Below are positions 27,905-39,769 of a DNA stretch of 40,521 bases, in pieces. The notes under the pieces were generated by a model, which saw only the letters and a program-made list of their open reading frames with translations, had not been told where the DNA came from and made no database searches. This DNA comes from Hirudo medicinalis (lineage: Eukaryota > Annelida > Clitellata > Hirudinida > Hirudinidae), in assembly GCA_011800805.1 (NCBI GenBank), contig MPNW01000796.1, positions 1-40,521 on the forward strand, read 5' to 3'. The position numbers and the translations under genes were made by a program. Position 1 is the stretch's first letter. Every line of letters starts with the position of its first letter.

Positions 27905-28140
27905 GTAGGTTGGCCGAATGGGTTCCGTTCTTCCATGAGGCGGTCGTAATGTGTCGTGTTCGAAACCCAGCCTGCGCTACCAACTGCATTTATTTTAATT
28001 GCATTAATTAACTGCGTTTTATTTTTAGTTCATTTATATAGCGCCGTCTGGCATAGCTTCAGAGGCTCTTTTTGTTAACCATTTATATTGCGCTCTTTCC
28101 CAAGGGCTAAAATTTTTCAAAATTAAAAAAAAAATAATAA
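27905..28140 (+). mobile_element. tRNA-derived SINE-like element
   Basis: The head, GTTGGCCGAATGGGTT, resembles the A box of Leu/Ser-type tRNAs; GTGTTCGAAACCC about 50 bp later resembles a B box, followed by CTACCA. The body contains two inverted copies of the motif seen at 25,035 (TTTATATAGCGCC at 28,034 and TTTATATTGCGCTC at 28,081). The 3' end is an A-rich tract running into (AAT)n. The head does not fold into a clean tRNA, so it is not an active tRNA gene. Confidence 0.65.
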
Positions 28141-28481
28141 TAATAATAATAATAGTACTAACAATGTGTAATTACAACTGGTTCATTGGCTAGCAATCAA
28201 TACCATGCATCTGGATGCCCTCCTCTCGAACACCAACATCGAACAAGTTGCTGGAGTTCGAATGAGGTGATATTGATTTTATAATTTCACAGAGCTACCA
28301 AGACCACCTTCACTTTTAAACCATATTCAGGATTTTTGAAAATATTGCGTAACTAAAGGAATGGATATGTTTGGTTATTTAGAATTGGAGACGCTCCTGT
28401 GTCACCAATGACGACGGAGAAATTATTTTGTGTACAAGAAATTCTCGCTTTTATTATGACGCCTGCATTTTTATTGTTCCA

Positions 28482-28521
<40 letters not shown>

Positions 28522-28816
28522 TTAATTGACGATTGTGTCTCATTTCGAGCAAATAAGTTTTTAAAACGAATAATTACAGAATTGAGCTGACAAACATTAC
28601 ATTTCAAGACTCTTCAGAGTCGCATGACTTTGTAAATAATAAAAATATTTTGCATTTTAAAGTATTTAGAGATTTAATTCCTGAAAGTAAGGTTACTTAG
28701 GTTTCTTCGTCACAAACTGTGAATTATCTGATTAACCTCCTGTTATATAATAAACATTATCATTAACAATCCCTATTCATCATTTGGCTATGTCATGGAT
28801 ATTAGTTATCAACATC

Positions 28817-28890
28817 ATTGTCGTCGTCGTCGTCGTCGTCGTCATCATCATCATCATCATCATCATCGTCATCATCATCATCATCATCAC
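28817..28890. repeat. GTC-to-CAT triplet microsatellite
   Basis: A block of GTC triplets passes directly into ATC/CAT triplets with one GTC interruption. Confidence 0.95.
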
Positions 28891-30706
28891 ATCACGTATT
28901 TCATGTGATGTAGTAGGTAAGGCCAACCACGTTGCCAACGCTGTTTTGGGTTCCTTTGTGAGGTCCAACGAATGCACAAAGTATGATTTCAGCAGAAGAC
29001 ATTTTGTTTTAATCTCGAGGATGAATGTAAATTTGAGTGCAAATAAATCAACCTGCTCTGATTTCTTTTGTTTTCGCATTGATCTGAACATTCCATCATT
29101 TATTTTCTTCCTTTTCACGAAAGGTTTCAGTGGCCTTTTATGGGTCCTTCTGATTGAGTGACGGAAGAAATAAATGAATGAAAGAATAAATAAGTAAATA
29201 CTTTTAAAAATTGCACTATCTTCTTTCACCATTTCCAGTAAGTGGCATAGTAGAAGCAAATATCCAGTTGCCTTGAAATCACCCAAGTTGGAGACTCCAT
29301 CTGTCGCACAGATGTAAGACAGATACAAATCATTCTCAAATTTCCAGCAAGCGTACGTTACGGGGATAAAATGATTTCTTCGTTTGCTTCGAGAAAATTG
29401 GACTGAGATTGCAAAATAAAGTTATCAGAAAATTATACAAGTTATCTTTCAGTTATGCAAGTTAGGAGTGGTTTGTCACACAGACATTGGTCTACTTAAA
29501 TCACTATAAATTAATGTTATGTTATGTTATACTGAACAAATCATTTCAAAGGAAGTTATTCATTAACATCAAACTTCAATGCTCAACTTTACGACCACAG
29601 ACAACATAAATCATAATTTTTATTTCTTTTTGTGGAAAATCTCTGATTTCTCCGAGTTTTTACTCGACAAAATTTAAGGTTTCATCCATGAAAATGAGTA
29701 ATAACTCGTCATATCAGGTAGAAGACATTTTGTTCAACCAAACGTATATGGGTTCCTATTAACTATTTCCTATAAAAGTATAAAAGTCATCATCCTTTCC
29801 ATTTCTATTCTTTCATTCTCATTATCCTTCATGTTCGATGAAATCTTCAATATTGGACCATTTTTACCTCGGATTTTTCATATATTTGAACATTCCCAAC
29901 AATTGAAGCCGTCGCAAAGAATAGTTGGTCATTCCTGTCTTATCAACAGTTTTTATGCAATGTATTTATTGAATGCAATATGTTTTTTATCACTAGTTTA
30001 ACTGTTTAACTTCATACACTGATGGGTGATGGGTGAAAACACTGATGGGTGTTCCAAAGCAGCAATAAACATCTTATTTGTAACTTATTCTCATTTCATT
30101 CGACATCTTTTCACAATCCATGGATTTTGATGGATTTCCGATAAAAAAAACCTTTTCGCGGACCTAAAGGATCGGAAAAGGAAATGAAAAGGCAGTTTTC
30201 AAGAAAAAATAAAACAAAAAATCGACAATTTTTGTTTTGTCACAAGAGAGTGGAAAATCTGAGGACGTTGCACAAGAAATAAGAAATAAACTTTTTCGCT
30301 GTGCAAAACTCTCTTCCGAATGTTAAGTTTAACAAAAGCAAGGTTCGCGAAATGTTCGTAACATAGCTTCAACAAGGCTGTTAATAATTCTTAATGTTCC
30401 TCAAACGACCAGAACACGAGCCTTGAAACATGCACCTTTGCTTTCCTCCCCTCCTCCTTCTCCTTATTCTGTAAATGCTCAAAAATAAAACCTTTTCTGC
30501 AATTAATAATAATGACAACAATTCGATAACTTTGGAATGAATAACTTTCGGAAATGGAAAATATTTCTGAGATTGACAAGTCATTATTTGAAGGTCGTTT
30601 CGTCAGTTAATTGTGGATTTCGCTCCTTGAAAACAATTAAAAGTTGTTCTTGACTGGAAGCAAATATCGGAGAACAAATCCTGTTGCGATGTGAATTATT
30701 GTTATT

Positions 30707-30754
30707 AACATTGTTATCAACATTGTTATCAACATTGTTATCAACATTGTTATG
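30707..30754. repeat. 12-bp tandem repeat
   Basis: Four copies of AACATTGTTATC, the last with one change. Confidence 0.95.
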
Positions 30755-30845
30755 TGCCCCTGACGTGGACTGTAATTTTCAGGTTCTTCTACCGTTTCAG
30801 GTTTTTTTTTAAACTTCTTTTGCGTGCTTGTATTTGTCATGGTTT

Positions 30846-30915
30846 CTCTGTTATACATGTTGTACATGTTGTACTTGTTGAACATGTTGTACTTGTTGTA
30901 CATGTTTTACATGTT
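30846..30915. repeat. 9-bp tandem repeat
   Basis: About seven imperfect copies of ACATGTTGT. The unit is nearly palindromic at ACATGT. Confidence 0.85.
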
Positions 30916-31309
30916 GCCTCGTTAATTTTCCAGAGAAATCGTTTCCTGTTAGTTTCTTTTCAGTAGCTCAGTTTTGTGCAACATTTTCAAAGCCAAAAAT
31001 AACTTTAAGGTTTTTATCAACAGAATTTAAGTTCTCCTCTTTTCGACGTGAATTTATCAAACAAACAAATGCCGAGAAAGTTCGGTTAATTAACATTCTA
31101 GTTACATATAAAGACTGGTCCATTGTTGCATACAAGGACTGGTTCATTGTTGCATACTAACCCTTTATAAAAGACTTTTTGTTTTGTATCTCTAACCTGA
31201 AACACGAAAATCAAATCAAATGGACAACAAAGCAGGTTGATTCAATACTTCTCGTTTAGAAACCACCTTCAAAGGAATGACTCAAAGATTATTTTAAAGT
31301 TACATCTAC

Positions 31310-31650
31310 AATATAAAACAGAAAGTGCGTGTGTATGTTTGTCTATCCCAAGAACTCCTCCCAAACGGTGGACGGTAGCGATTTGAAATTTGCACACGTC
31401 ATTCTCTACGCCATTCCTAGGTCAACTGTGCTATTTTCAATTTTAAACTTTCAAGTTTTCCACCTTTTCCTAAATCGCATACGAGTTTTAAACTCGAGAG
31501 CTACTAAAACCAAGTGGCAACGTGCTCTCGCATGGTCCAATGCTTGAGACTTCTCCTCTCGCGATGGCAGAACGAGTTCGAGTCCCGTTGCACCAGTTGT
31601 TTGAGAGCGAGCAGCAGGCTGAATTTGTAGATGTAGTATATGACTGGTGA
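31310..31650 (+). repeat. Dispersed repeat, copy 2
   Basis: Homologous over most of its length to 3,781-4,145. It also keeps the B-box-like GAGTTCGAGTCCCG near its right end. It lacks part of copy 1 and has its own segment around 31,510-31,550, so the two are diverged members of one family. Confidence 0.8.
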
Positions 31651-31753
31651 GTAAAACTATAAAAATTGAATGGGCGGCAGATTTAATTTTTTAAGTCAAT
31701 CATAACATAACATAAAAATTATTTGTGCTGGTTACGAAGCCCCGAGATCTGTG

Positions 31754-31948
31754 TTATATCCGCACTCTTACTCTTAGTTTCCAATATCCATATTTACTTA
31801 GGTTTACCTTAAATTTATCAACTATATCCGCTTGGATGGCATCATCATCTGATTTATTCCATAAGGAAACCACCCTCGTCTTGAAGTCATTATTTTTTAA
31901 GTTTCCCGAAGTCTTCCTATGCAACTTACAATCTTTTGTGCTAATCGA
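31754..31948 (-). pseudogene. LINE reverse-transcriptase ORF, C-terminal remnant
   Basis: The minus frame between two stops reads KTSGNLKNNDFKTRVVSLWN, then DDAIQADIVDKFKVNLSKY. This fits the typical end of non-LTR retrotransposon ORF2 proteins (F..RVVN.WN.LP..VV.A.S...FK..L.K). Only about 60 codons remain, a stop precedes them, and no RT catalytic motif is present. It is a 5'-truncated copy, as is usual for LINEs. The host subfamily cannot be told from this much. Confidence 0.55.
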
Positions 31949-32127
31949 TCATTGGCGAGGAATAAATATAAACTCGCACGATAATAAATAACCACAACAT
32001 TCAAAAACTTAGAACTAATTCATGACAACTGAAGTAGCTTCACTAATGAAGTCATTGAAGTTCTCACGAGAGTAACGAACAAGCGAAAATACATGAGACG
32101 ATCAGGACCTATTTTGCCTCAAAACTG

Positions 32128-32422
32128 ATTGCAAGCTGCTTCATCCAAACGATGATTCGCTGAGCAGGTCCGCTGTGCAATGCCTCGAAAGTGCGCGAAT
32201 CGATGGCCGACCTCGTTTAAAACATCTCGCCTGCTGGCATCAGCACTCGGTCTCTCGAATCTGCACAACAATCCACCTTCTCCACCGGCTTCGTGTTTCC
32301 AGTTTCAGAATGGCTCCGAGGAAAGCGTTGGACTCGATTTTATCGTTTAACATGGGATGAATCACTGCGAACGATTGCCTCTCCAAAGGAGTCAAAATGA
32401 AACTTTCCGTGAAATGAAATCG
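32128..32422 (+). other. Candidate non-coding first exon of the PMCA gene
   Basis: This stretch is clearly less AT-rich than its surroundings and ends at a strong donor, ATCG|GTGAGTAA. The next plus-strand acceptor that suits a gene is before the PMCA exon near 34,938. The start is not visible. A link to PMCA is inference; it could belong to another transcript. Confidence 0.3.
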
Positions 32423-34937
32423 GTGAGTAACTTGCACTTGATTTCTGTCCAAATGCATTAATCTCATTGAATAGGTGGTGGTGATTATCATTCAATAAAA
32501 ATCCAGCGACAATCCGTTATCTGGGTTCTTATTCGTTCGCCCGAGAGATTGTTCAGGTGTGGTGCTTCAAAAATCAGAATTAAGCGATAACTTGCCAAGC
32601 TGTCGTGTCTCGCAGATGTTGTTTAACCGAAAATAATTTACTCAATTGAAAGGCTTTCCAAATCTTAGAATCTTAAAATGAAAGATTTTCCAAGCGGCGT
32701 CACCAGAATCCAGTCCTAACAATTGCAATTCCTGCGAAATGGAGTTGGTTTAAAAAATACTCTGGAAATTCATCGCAACAGAAGACGTGTCAGAATGAAT
32801 GAACGCCTCCTTCTCTTGAAATCCACAAAAGAGATTTTTTAATGTGAAGGCATGTCCCATGAAATTAAGTGGCCAAAATATTTCAGATGCTGCTTTGACA
32901 ATTTCTTACTAGAAAATAAAAACACCGCCAAAATTGATGATATTTTTAAGCTTTCTATCTTTTGTTGTGTTCAGAATTTGTGTTGTGACGACAAGACATT
33001 GTCAGACGACCGCATTTTCTGGAATCACAGTGGAAGTATTCGATCAACAATGTCAGTGAAAATAATCTTACTAATTTTACCTGTTTTTACATTTGTTTAT
33101 TGTTGTTGTTGTTAAAATATTTATTATTATTATTATTATTATATGCTCATTATTATAGCAGAAACTGTTCTCGAATGTTTTGCACTTAAAATTGTTGAGA
33201 GAAGTTTGTTTCGAAAATCTCTTTTTAGAACTTTCACCAAGCTTTTGAACGCTGTTACTAATCGAATAGTTTTGAAATCACTTCTTTTGGTCAGGAATTT
33301 CCACAAATAACTGACAATTTCCGTTTTTAACTTTCCAAATGTTTAAATAAGAAGTATTTAAATGGCGATGTGATATGATATGTGATGTGATATGATGTGA
33401 TATGATGTAATGTAACGTAATGTGGTGTGATGTGATGTGATAAAATATGATACGATGTGATATGATTCATTTGTGAGTTATTTTGGAGGTCGGAAGAGAG
33501 ATGTGAGTTTTGTAGGTTTTCTTCTTAAGAATGTTTCATGCATCATCCTTTTGATGGCTTAAAGAGTTCTATAAAGAAAAACAATCACCTCTGAAATGAC
33601 CTTGGTTTTGGTGAGAAATGACCTTCAACTACCAGAAGTGACCAATGTCTCCACGTGACCGACAGCTCTGTCGTCATCCCATTAATAAAAAGCAGGATTG
33701 GCGGATGTCGTGCCAAATGTTTCACGTGCAAATGCTCGACAAGAATCCTTTCTTTAGTCGGTAAAAATTCAGTTAAGTATTTATCTTTTGCGTAAATGCC
33801 TGGGTAAAATTATGCTATAAATTAAGCAGGCAAATATTAATAATAAAAATTCTTTCTTAATAAATCTATTTAAGGAAATCCTTTGCGAGCGAATAACTCA
33901 TCGTTTGACGATTGTTTCTTTCTTTGGGAATCCAGCAATAAATTCTGTTCGTGTGGCCATTTGCCGGAAGTAACGGATCGTGATCAATAATTTATTATTG
34001 GTTATTATTATAATTATTAAATTACATTATAATTATTGTTACAATTATAATTATTGTTAGTATTACAATTATTGTTATTATTGGTTATTATTACAATTAT
34101 TTTATTTATATTATTAAAAATGTACATATTTACATTATAATTATTACATTATATTATTATATTATAATTATTGTATTATAATTACTATATTTTAATTATT
34201 AAATTACATTATTGTTATTATTGGTTATTATTACAATTATTTTATTTATATTCATAAAAATGTACATATTTACCATGTCCGACCAAAATCTAAAAATAGA
34301 ATTCATTTTGTGCTTGAATTTGAATGCCGTCAAAAAATGAAATTCCCAAATTGACTCCCTGGCAATACATTTTGGATTTTTCATTTGAATTCTTAGAAAA
34401 TATTCCTTTTTCATTCAAAAAGTCAAGAAGCAAAACTCTTCAAAGAGCTTCCATAAAGTTATAATTTATAAATTTTAGAAACGAGAAGATGTTGAGCATT
34501 TAAAATGCATCTTTTCATTTCTCTGATTAATTACTAGAGGTTTGTGTTGAATAAAATATTATTGCAAATGTAAAAATATTATTTTTCCTCAAAATCTTAA
34601 TCCGCGTTCGGATTTTTTTAAAAGAAATTCTTTCTGCTGAGCTTGAGATGTTGCTCAAAATATCTGAGTGCAAGAAAATCATTTCTGTGAAAGAGATTTG
34701 TGACTATTTCTCAAGAAATCAAAACATGAAATTTCAACTTCTAAGTGATGGATTATTTTTTTATCTCTAAAATATTCACCAACATTTTCCAACTGAACTC
34801 CGTTTGTCACACGTGACTCGGTGACAAGTTCAATCAGAAGGTGATTGCGATTTAGACGCTTGAATTTCGCGGGATAAAAATCAGTCTGCAAAAATAAAAC
34901 CTTAATTTCCAATATTTAATCTTTTTCCTCTCGCAAG
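32423..34937. other. AT-rich spacer or PMCA 5' intron
   Basis: No gene seen. Contains (ATT)n at 33,120-33,142, a GATGTGATAT repeat at 33,365-33,472, and ATT-rich tracts at 33,985-34,255. Confidence 0.5.
33365..33472. repeat. GATGTGATAT-type minisatellite
   Basis: About ten diverged copies of short units such as GATGTGATAT and GATGTAATGT. Confidence 0.9.
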
Positions 34938-34991
34938 TTGAAACAGCAGAAAAAAAGCAAGAAAGAGGTTCTGAAACACTTCGCAGACGAC

Positions 34992-37335
34992 ATGGACAGG
35001 CGTGACATTCAGTTCGGAGTGACCTTGAAGGAGCTTAGGGAACTCATGAAGCTCAGAGGAAATGAAGCCGTGCAGCACTTCCGACAGAAGCATGGAAACG
35101 TCCTTGACCTCTGCAGGAGGCTGTACACGTCACCCACTGACGGTCGGTTGTTTGCTCTTCTCGTGTTTTTTTTTCGCCAATTTATGCGGCATGCGTGAAG
35201 TTTCGGTTTTAGGACAAACTTTAAGAAGAAACGTTGAAAGATGAAAACGTAAATTCGAATTGTTTGCAAAGGATGTTTGAAAGCCTTGCTGGAGTTTCAA
35301 GGTTTTACAAATAAAATAGTATATAAATATGTAATATATATATATGAATATATATAAATGTAATTGTTCTTCATTAATCGATTAAAACTCATTCAATTTG
35401 AGAAATTGTCAAACAATTCAGTGAAAACATTGTTTTTATTCGACAAAGGAAAATTTAAAAAATTGAATGAATAAAATATAAACCTCCAACATTCCAGTTG
35501 ATGTTTGCATGGGAAGAGGAAACCGTCTGATGAGCGATAATACGTAAAATGTCATGTTGATAGCGTGAGTCACGTGATCAGAGATTCTGGCGCAACAGAG
35601 AAAGGAAGAAAGGAATGGCTTCAGACCACCAATCATCCTCCTTCCTGGTTTTTCGAGTGATTAACCGCCACCCAAAGGATTGCATTTCCTTGGAATGTTT
35701 TTAAAATAAAACTATTTTCAATTCAAAATTACATTTTAAAATTCTTATCTCACTAAAAAAAAAGCCTCGCGTCCTTTCAAATAATATTAATATTTATATT
35801 ATTAATAATATCATAATTTAAGTAATACATCATTAATTTATTGACAATCACGCTCTGGATTTAGTTGATGCGTGAATCATGAATCATTCGAGCTATTTCT
35901 TGAAGAGAGAATATATGGGAAACAAGAAATCCATGGATTACGTGGATTACATGGAATTCGTTGGTTGCAATTTGATTATATCTTCTGCTTCAAGAGATTC
36001 TGAGAGATGAAGTGAAAGATAGACGCTTTAAAGTTGATGGATAGAGTACGAATGGATGAATGTATCACTGAATGAATAGGTGCATGGATGATGGAAGGAA
36101 TGAAGTATGAAGAACTGAATGAACTGATAGGTGGATGGGTGGATGGATAGAAGGAAGGAAAGAAGTATGGATGAATGGATCCAATTATGAAGGCATTTTC
36201 TGGAAACGGACGAACAAACTGAAGATCGCTGAATGGATGATGTAACGAGACACCATCACAACTTAGAATTTCTTTTTCCAGCTGCTAGTGGAACTTCCAT
36301 CCTTCGAAATGTGGTATTTTGGAGGACAAATTATTTACTGCATTTATTTAATAAGTTTGTTTTTAACATGTAATTCATTCATTTCGATTTAATTTATATT
36401 TTCAAAAAATGTTTTTTAGTCGAGTAAACGAAACATCGAATACCTTCAACTTTGCAGTAATAACGTTGCAAACATGAGCTTCGTTATTATGCAAATCACA
36501 CCTCATCATTATGCAAATCACACCTCATCATTATGCAAATCACAATGCAAATCATTATGAAAATCATTTCTCGTTATTACGCAAATCATGAAATTGGTTA
36601 AGAAAGTGTAATGAATGTTATTCTTAAGCACAAATATTCAGAATAAAACTGATGAAGATAGAAATGATTACTAAACAAGTTCACTTGTCAGTGGATGACT
36701 GCTTTAAAACATGACTTGGAAGTCAGTTGGAATGCACTGCGCAAGTGTGTGGAGCCATTTGCAGCAGACTTTGATTGAAAGACAGGTTGACTTTGATTGA
36801 AAGGTAGGTTGACTTTGATTGAAAGGTAGGTTGACTTTGATTGAAAGACAAGGGTCCAAAAAAGGAGCAACCTGCAAAATCTGCATCGCACGAAGAAGCA
36901 TTAAATGAGTCAAACATCAACCCTAACCATTTAAAAATCCAATCCACGTTTTGCTGAGTTAACAAAAACAAACAAATCAGCGTGAAACAAAAATGGCGCT
37001 CGCGGACTTCCGGCAGTTGTCCTCCGCAGCTGATTGGTTGGAGATCAAATACTCCAATGAATCAATGAATTTGTGAATCCAGAATCGAGAAATACTCGTA
37101 GATTGAACAACTGCCACATCAAGGTGACATTGAGACGATGATGACGATGATGAAGATGATGGAGATGATGAAGATGATGAAGATGATGAAGATGATGACG
37201 TTTGTCTGCAATGATGACTTCATTTTTTGACGGTTGTCAATTTTATGTCACGTTATTTATTGTTCGTGCTTCAGAGGTTGCATTCATTACCTGATGAGGA
37301 TGTGCTCCTCATTGTGTGCAGGCATTCATCCGGCA

Positions 37336-37387
<52 letters not shown>

Positions 37388-38405
37388 TTAATAACAACAA
37401 CAACAATGATGACAATGGCAGTAATAGCAATGATAATATTATTAGCAATGACACAACGAGACGACAGTATGACTTTCAGACATTTATGATCCTCCAGGTC
37501 TCAGTGGCCAAGAGTGGGACTTGGAGCAAAGGAAGTTGACCTTTGGGGCAAATGTCATCGCCCCTGAACCTTCAAAGTCCTTCTTGAGGCTGATGTGGGA
37601 GGCCCTCCAAGACATCACACTCATCATACTCATCATCGCTGCCTTCATTTCCCTTGTACTTTCTTTCTATCAGCCAACCGATGATGACGAGTTTGGTCAG
37701 TAGAGTTCTATTAAAATATCTGTACTGATTGATAGCCAATTAGATCCACATTAAAATATTCATTTAAAAGTCGTTTTATGTAATATGACTCAATTATTGT
37801 AATAATTATTGTAATAAATAATATATTCCATTAAAATCAATTGCGTTTTAATCGTAAAATGAATTTCTCAGGCCACCACGACGAGACGGAATCGAAGGCA
37901 GGGTGGATCGAGGGAGCCGCCATCTTAGTTGCTGTCATGGTCGTCGTCTTGGTAACGGCTTTTAACGATTGGCGGAAGGAGAGGCAGTTCAGAGGCCTGC
38001 AGGAGAAGATCGAAGGTGAGCACAGGTTTGCCACTGTCAGAAGCGGTGAAGTGGTGCAAGTGCCAGTCGCTGAACTGGTGGTCGGTGACATCTGCCAGGT
38101 CAAATACGGTGGGTGGTCGTTTTTTATGCGACGCTTTGATTTGTTGTTGTTGTTGTTGCTGTTATTGTTGTTGTTGTTGTTNTCGATACATGTTTAGAAA
38201 ATGAACGACTAGTTGTTTGTCTGTCTGTTTGCCTGTCTGTTTGTTTGTTTGTTTGTCTGTTTATTTGTATGTTTGTTTGTTTGTTTTCTTGTTGTTGTTG
38301 TTGTTATTGTTGTTGTTGTTGCCGCTGTTGTTGTTGTTGTTGTTGTTGTTGTTATTGTTGTTGCTGCTGCTGTTGTTGTTGTTGTTGTTATTGTTGTTGT
38401 TGCTG

Positions 38406-38436
<31 letters not shown>

Positions 38437-38871
38437 TGTTGTTGTTGTTGTTCTTGCTGTTTTTGTATATTTAGCCGATATTTTGAGTGCCTTTTGTATC
38501 CCAATGGGATGTGAAGGCACTTTAATCGATCTACCATTTATATAGTCGTTGTTGTTGTTGTTGTCATGTAAATTTTAACGTAATTTTCACAGTTTTAAAA
38601 ACAGTGGCAGTGGTTGAATCCGAGTCCCTGCCAGGAATCCAGGGATCAAGTTGAAAAATTATTATTATTATTATTATTATTATTTACATAATCATGTTAT
38701 CATAAATATCAGCGTAACGATTTGTTGTTATGATTTGTCATTTCCTCGTTGATGTCTTCTTCATTCCATCATTCATCAAAAGTCAACGATGAAACTTTAC
38801 AAATTAACCCGTGCATTCATGCATCAAGTCTCCAATGCATCTTTGAAACTTTCGTCATCACCACCACCACC

Positions 38872-38905
<34 letters not shown>

Positions 38906-39590
38906 TCGTCGTCGTAGTCGTCATCATCATCACCATCATCATCATCATTAATAATTCACAATACATTAATTCGATGTTCATTCATTCTTCATTAGCATTC
39001 ATTGATTGTTTATTAAACCAACCATCCATCCAAACAAGCACCCATTCTTTTATCCATCCATCCATCCATCCATCCATCCATTCACCCATCCACCCACCCA
39101 TCCACCCACCCATCCATCCATCCATCCATCCATTCAATGTCCAAACTTCATCAGCTCAAAGAATCCACTCCACCACGACCATTTCTTCCTCCCAAGAATT
39201 ATTAGAATGTTCATAAAAGTCCATTATTATTATTATTATTAATATTATTAATTAAAAGTTATATGTTAGACAAAATTATATTATTACTAACATTATTGTT
39301 GTTGTTATAAAAAATAAATTATCGTTATTGTAATTGTTGTTAATATAATTTTTAAATTTTATTATTGTTGCAATAAAAAATATAAATTATTATTATTACA
39401 ATTGTTGTTACATTAATGATGATAATTTTTTGTTATTATTATTATTATTTTATTATTTTTCCAGGTGATCTGTTGCCTGCAGACGGCATCGTCGTCCAGA
39501 GCAACGACCTGAAATTAGACGAAAGTTCACTGACTGGAGAATCTGACCTGGTTAAGAAAAGCGATCATTCAGACTTCATGCTTTTGTCTG
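34992..39590 (+). CDS. ATP2B: Plasma-membrane Ca2+-ATPase, N-terminal exons (3' end outside window)
   Basis: Four exons, all joined in phase 1: 34992-35142, 37498-37695, 37872-38108, 39465-39590. Together they encode about 237 residues of a P-type ATPase of some 1,100-1,200 that exports Ca2+ across the plasma membrane. The first has the PMCA N-terminal block [16 protein letters not shown] and [12 protein letters not shown]. The second has TM1 ([20 protein letters not shown]), the third TM2 ([20 protein letters not shown]) plus the start of the actuator domain, and the fourth the signature [10 protein letters not shown] and the dephosphorylation motif LTGES. The phosphorylated Asp (DKTGT), nucleotide-binding domain and calmodulin site would follow beyond 40,521. 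ATG 34992 is the first in-frame Met; the frame is open upstream to a possible acceptor at 34,937 (lysine-rich), so an upstream coding exon is possible. No lesion is seen. Confidence 0.95.
36045..36182. repeat. Degenerate GGAT/GAAT tetranucleotide repeat
   Basis: Many GGAT, GAAT and GAAG units (for example GGTGGATGGGTGGATGGATA), heavily diverged. Confidence 0.8.
36486..36590 (+). promoter_or_regulatory. Cluster of octamer (ATGCAAAT) motifs
   Basis: Perfect ATGCAAAT at 36,489, 36,511, 36,533 and 36,545, and one-mismatch copies at 36,557 and 36,579. The first three arise from a 22-bp tandem repeat. ATGCAAAT is the classical POU-domain binding site. Enhancer activity is inference; the array could be a plain minisatellite. 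Confidence 0.5.
36767..36847. repeat. 22-bp minisatellite
   Basis: Four copies of GACTTTGATTGAAAG at an exact 22-bp period (36,767, 36,789, 36,811, 36,833). The period is not a multiple of three, against a coding origin. Confidence 0.95.
37132..37200. repeat. GAT/GAA/GAC triplet repeat
   Basis: Purine-rich run of GATGAT, GATGAA and GATGAC units in the PMCA intron. Confidence 0.9.
37339..37385. repeat. (AAT)n microsatellite
   Basis: Pure AAT run about 110 bp before the second PMCA exon; translates as poly-Asn in a spurious frame. Confidence 0.95.
38139..38460. repeat. (TTG)n/(CTG)n and (TTTG)n compound microsatellite
   Basis: TTG triplets (38,139-38,181, one N at 38,182), TTTG/TGTC-type tetranucleotides (38,213-38,290), then TTG mixed with a CTG block at about 38,415-38,439. 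It fills the start of the third mapped PMCA intron and gives false poly-Leu, poly-Val and poly-Cys frames. Confidence 0.95.
38859..38950. repeat. CAC-to-CAT-to-CGT compound microsatellite
   Basis: CAC triplets, then CAT triplets, then a short GTC block and CAT again. Confidence 0.95.
39052..39134. repeat. (CATC)n tetranucleotide microsatellite
   Basis: CATC/CACC units in the third mapped PMCA intron. Confidence 0.95.
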
Positions 39591-39738
39591 GTGAGGCCGA
39601 CAATTTGTCTGACACACACATGCTGTTGTTTTTTTCTAGGTTAATGTGTCAATATCATCATCACCACTGCCATCATCATCATCATCATCATCATCATCGT
39701 CATCATCATCAGCGGCAACATCACCATCACCATCATCA

Positions 39739-39769
<31 letters not shown>

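Larger units (their letters stand above)
28141..31309. other. Spacer without supported genes
   Basis: Holds (ATT)n at 28,483-28,523, GTC/CAT triplets at 28,817-28,890, and short tandem repeats near 30.7-30.9 kb. The longest frame, minus 28,780-29,328, is partly microsatellite translation and shows no domain. Confidence 0.6.
35143..37497 (+). other. First mapped PMCA intron
   Basis: GTCGGT donor and CCTCCAG acceptor. About 2.4 kb with no exon found. Holds AT dinucleotides near 35,335, GGAT/GAAT-type tetranucleotides, the octamer cluster, a 22-bp minisatellite, and GAT and AAT arrays. Confidence 0.8.

Noticed and set aside
27905..27985. Functional tRNA gene
   Set aside because: A- and B-box-like motifs are present, but the acceptor and anticodon arms do not pair; a SINE head is more likely.
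28780..29328. 182-codon minus frame
   Set aside because: It ends in microsatellite-encoded Met/Thr runs and shows no domain or codon pattern of a gene.
36486..36850. CRISPR-like array
   Set aside because: The repeats are adjacent with no unique spacers, and the DNA is clearly eukaryotic.
38209..38545. Long Val/Leu/Cys/Ala-rich open frames
   Set aside because: Translations of the TTG/CTG and TTTG repeats inside a PMCA intron.
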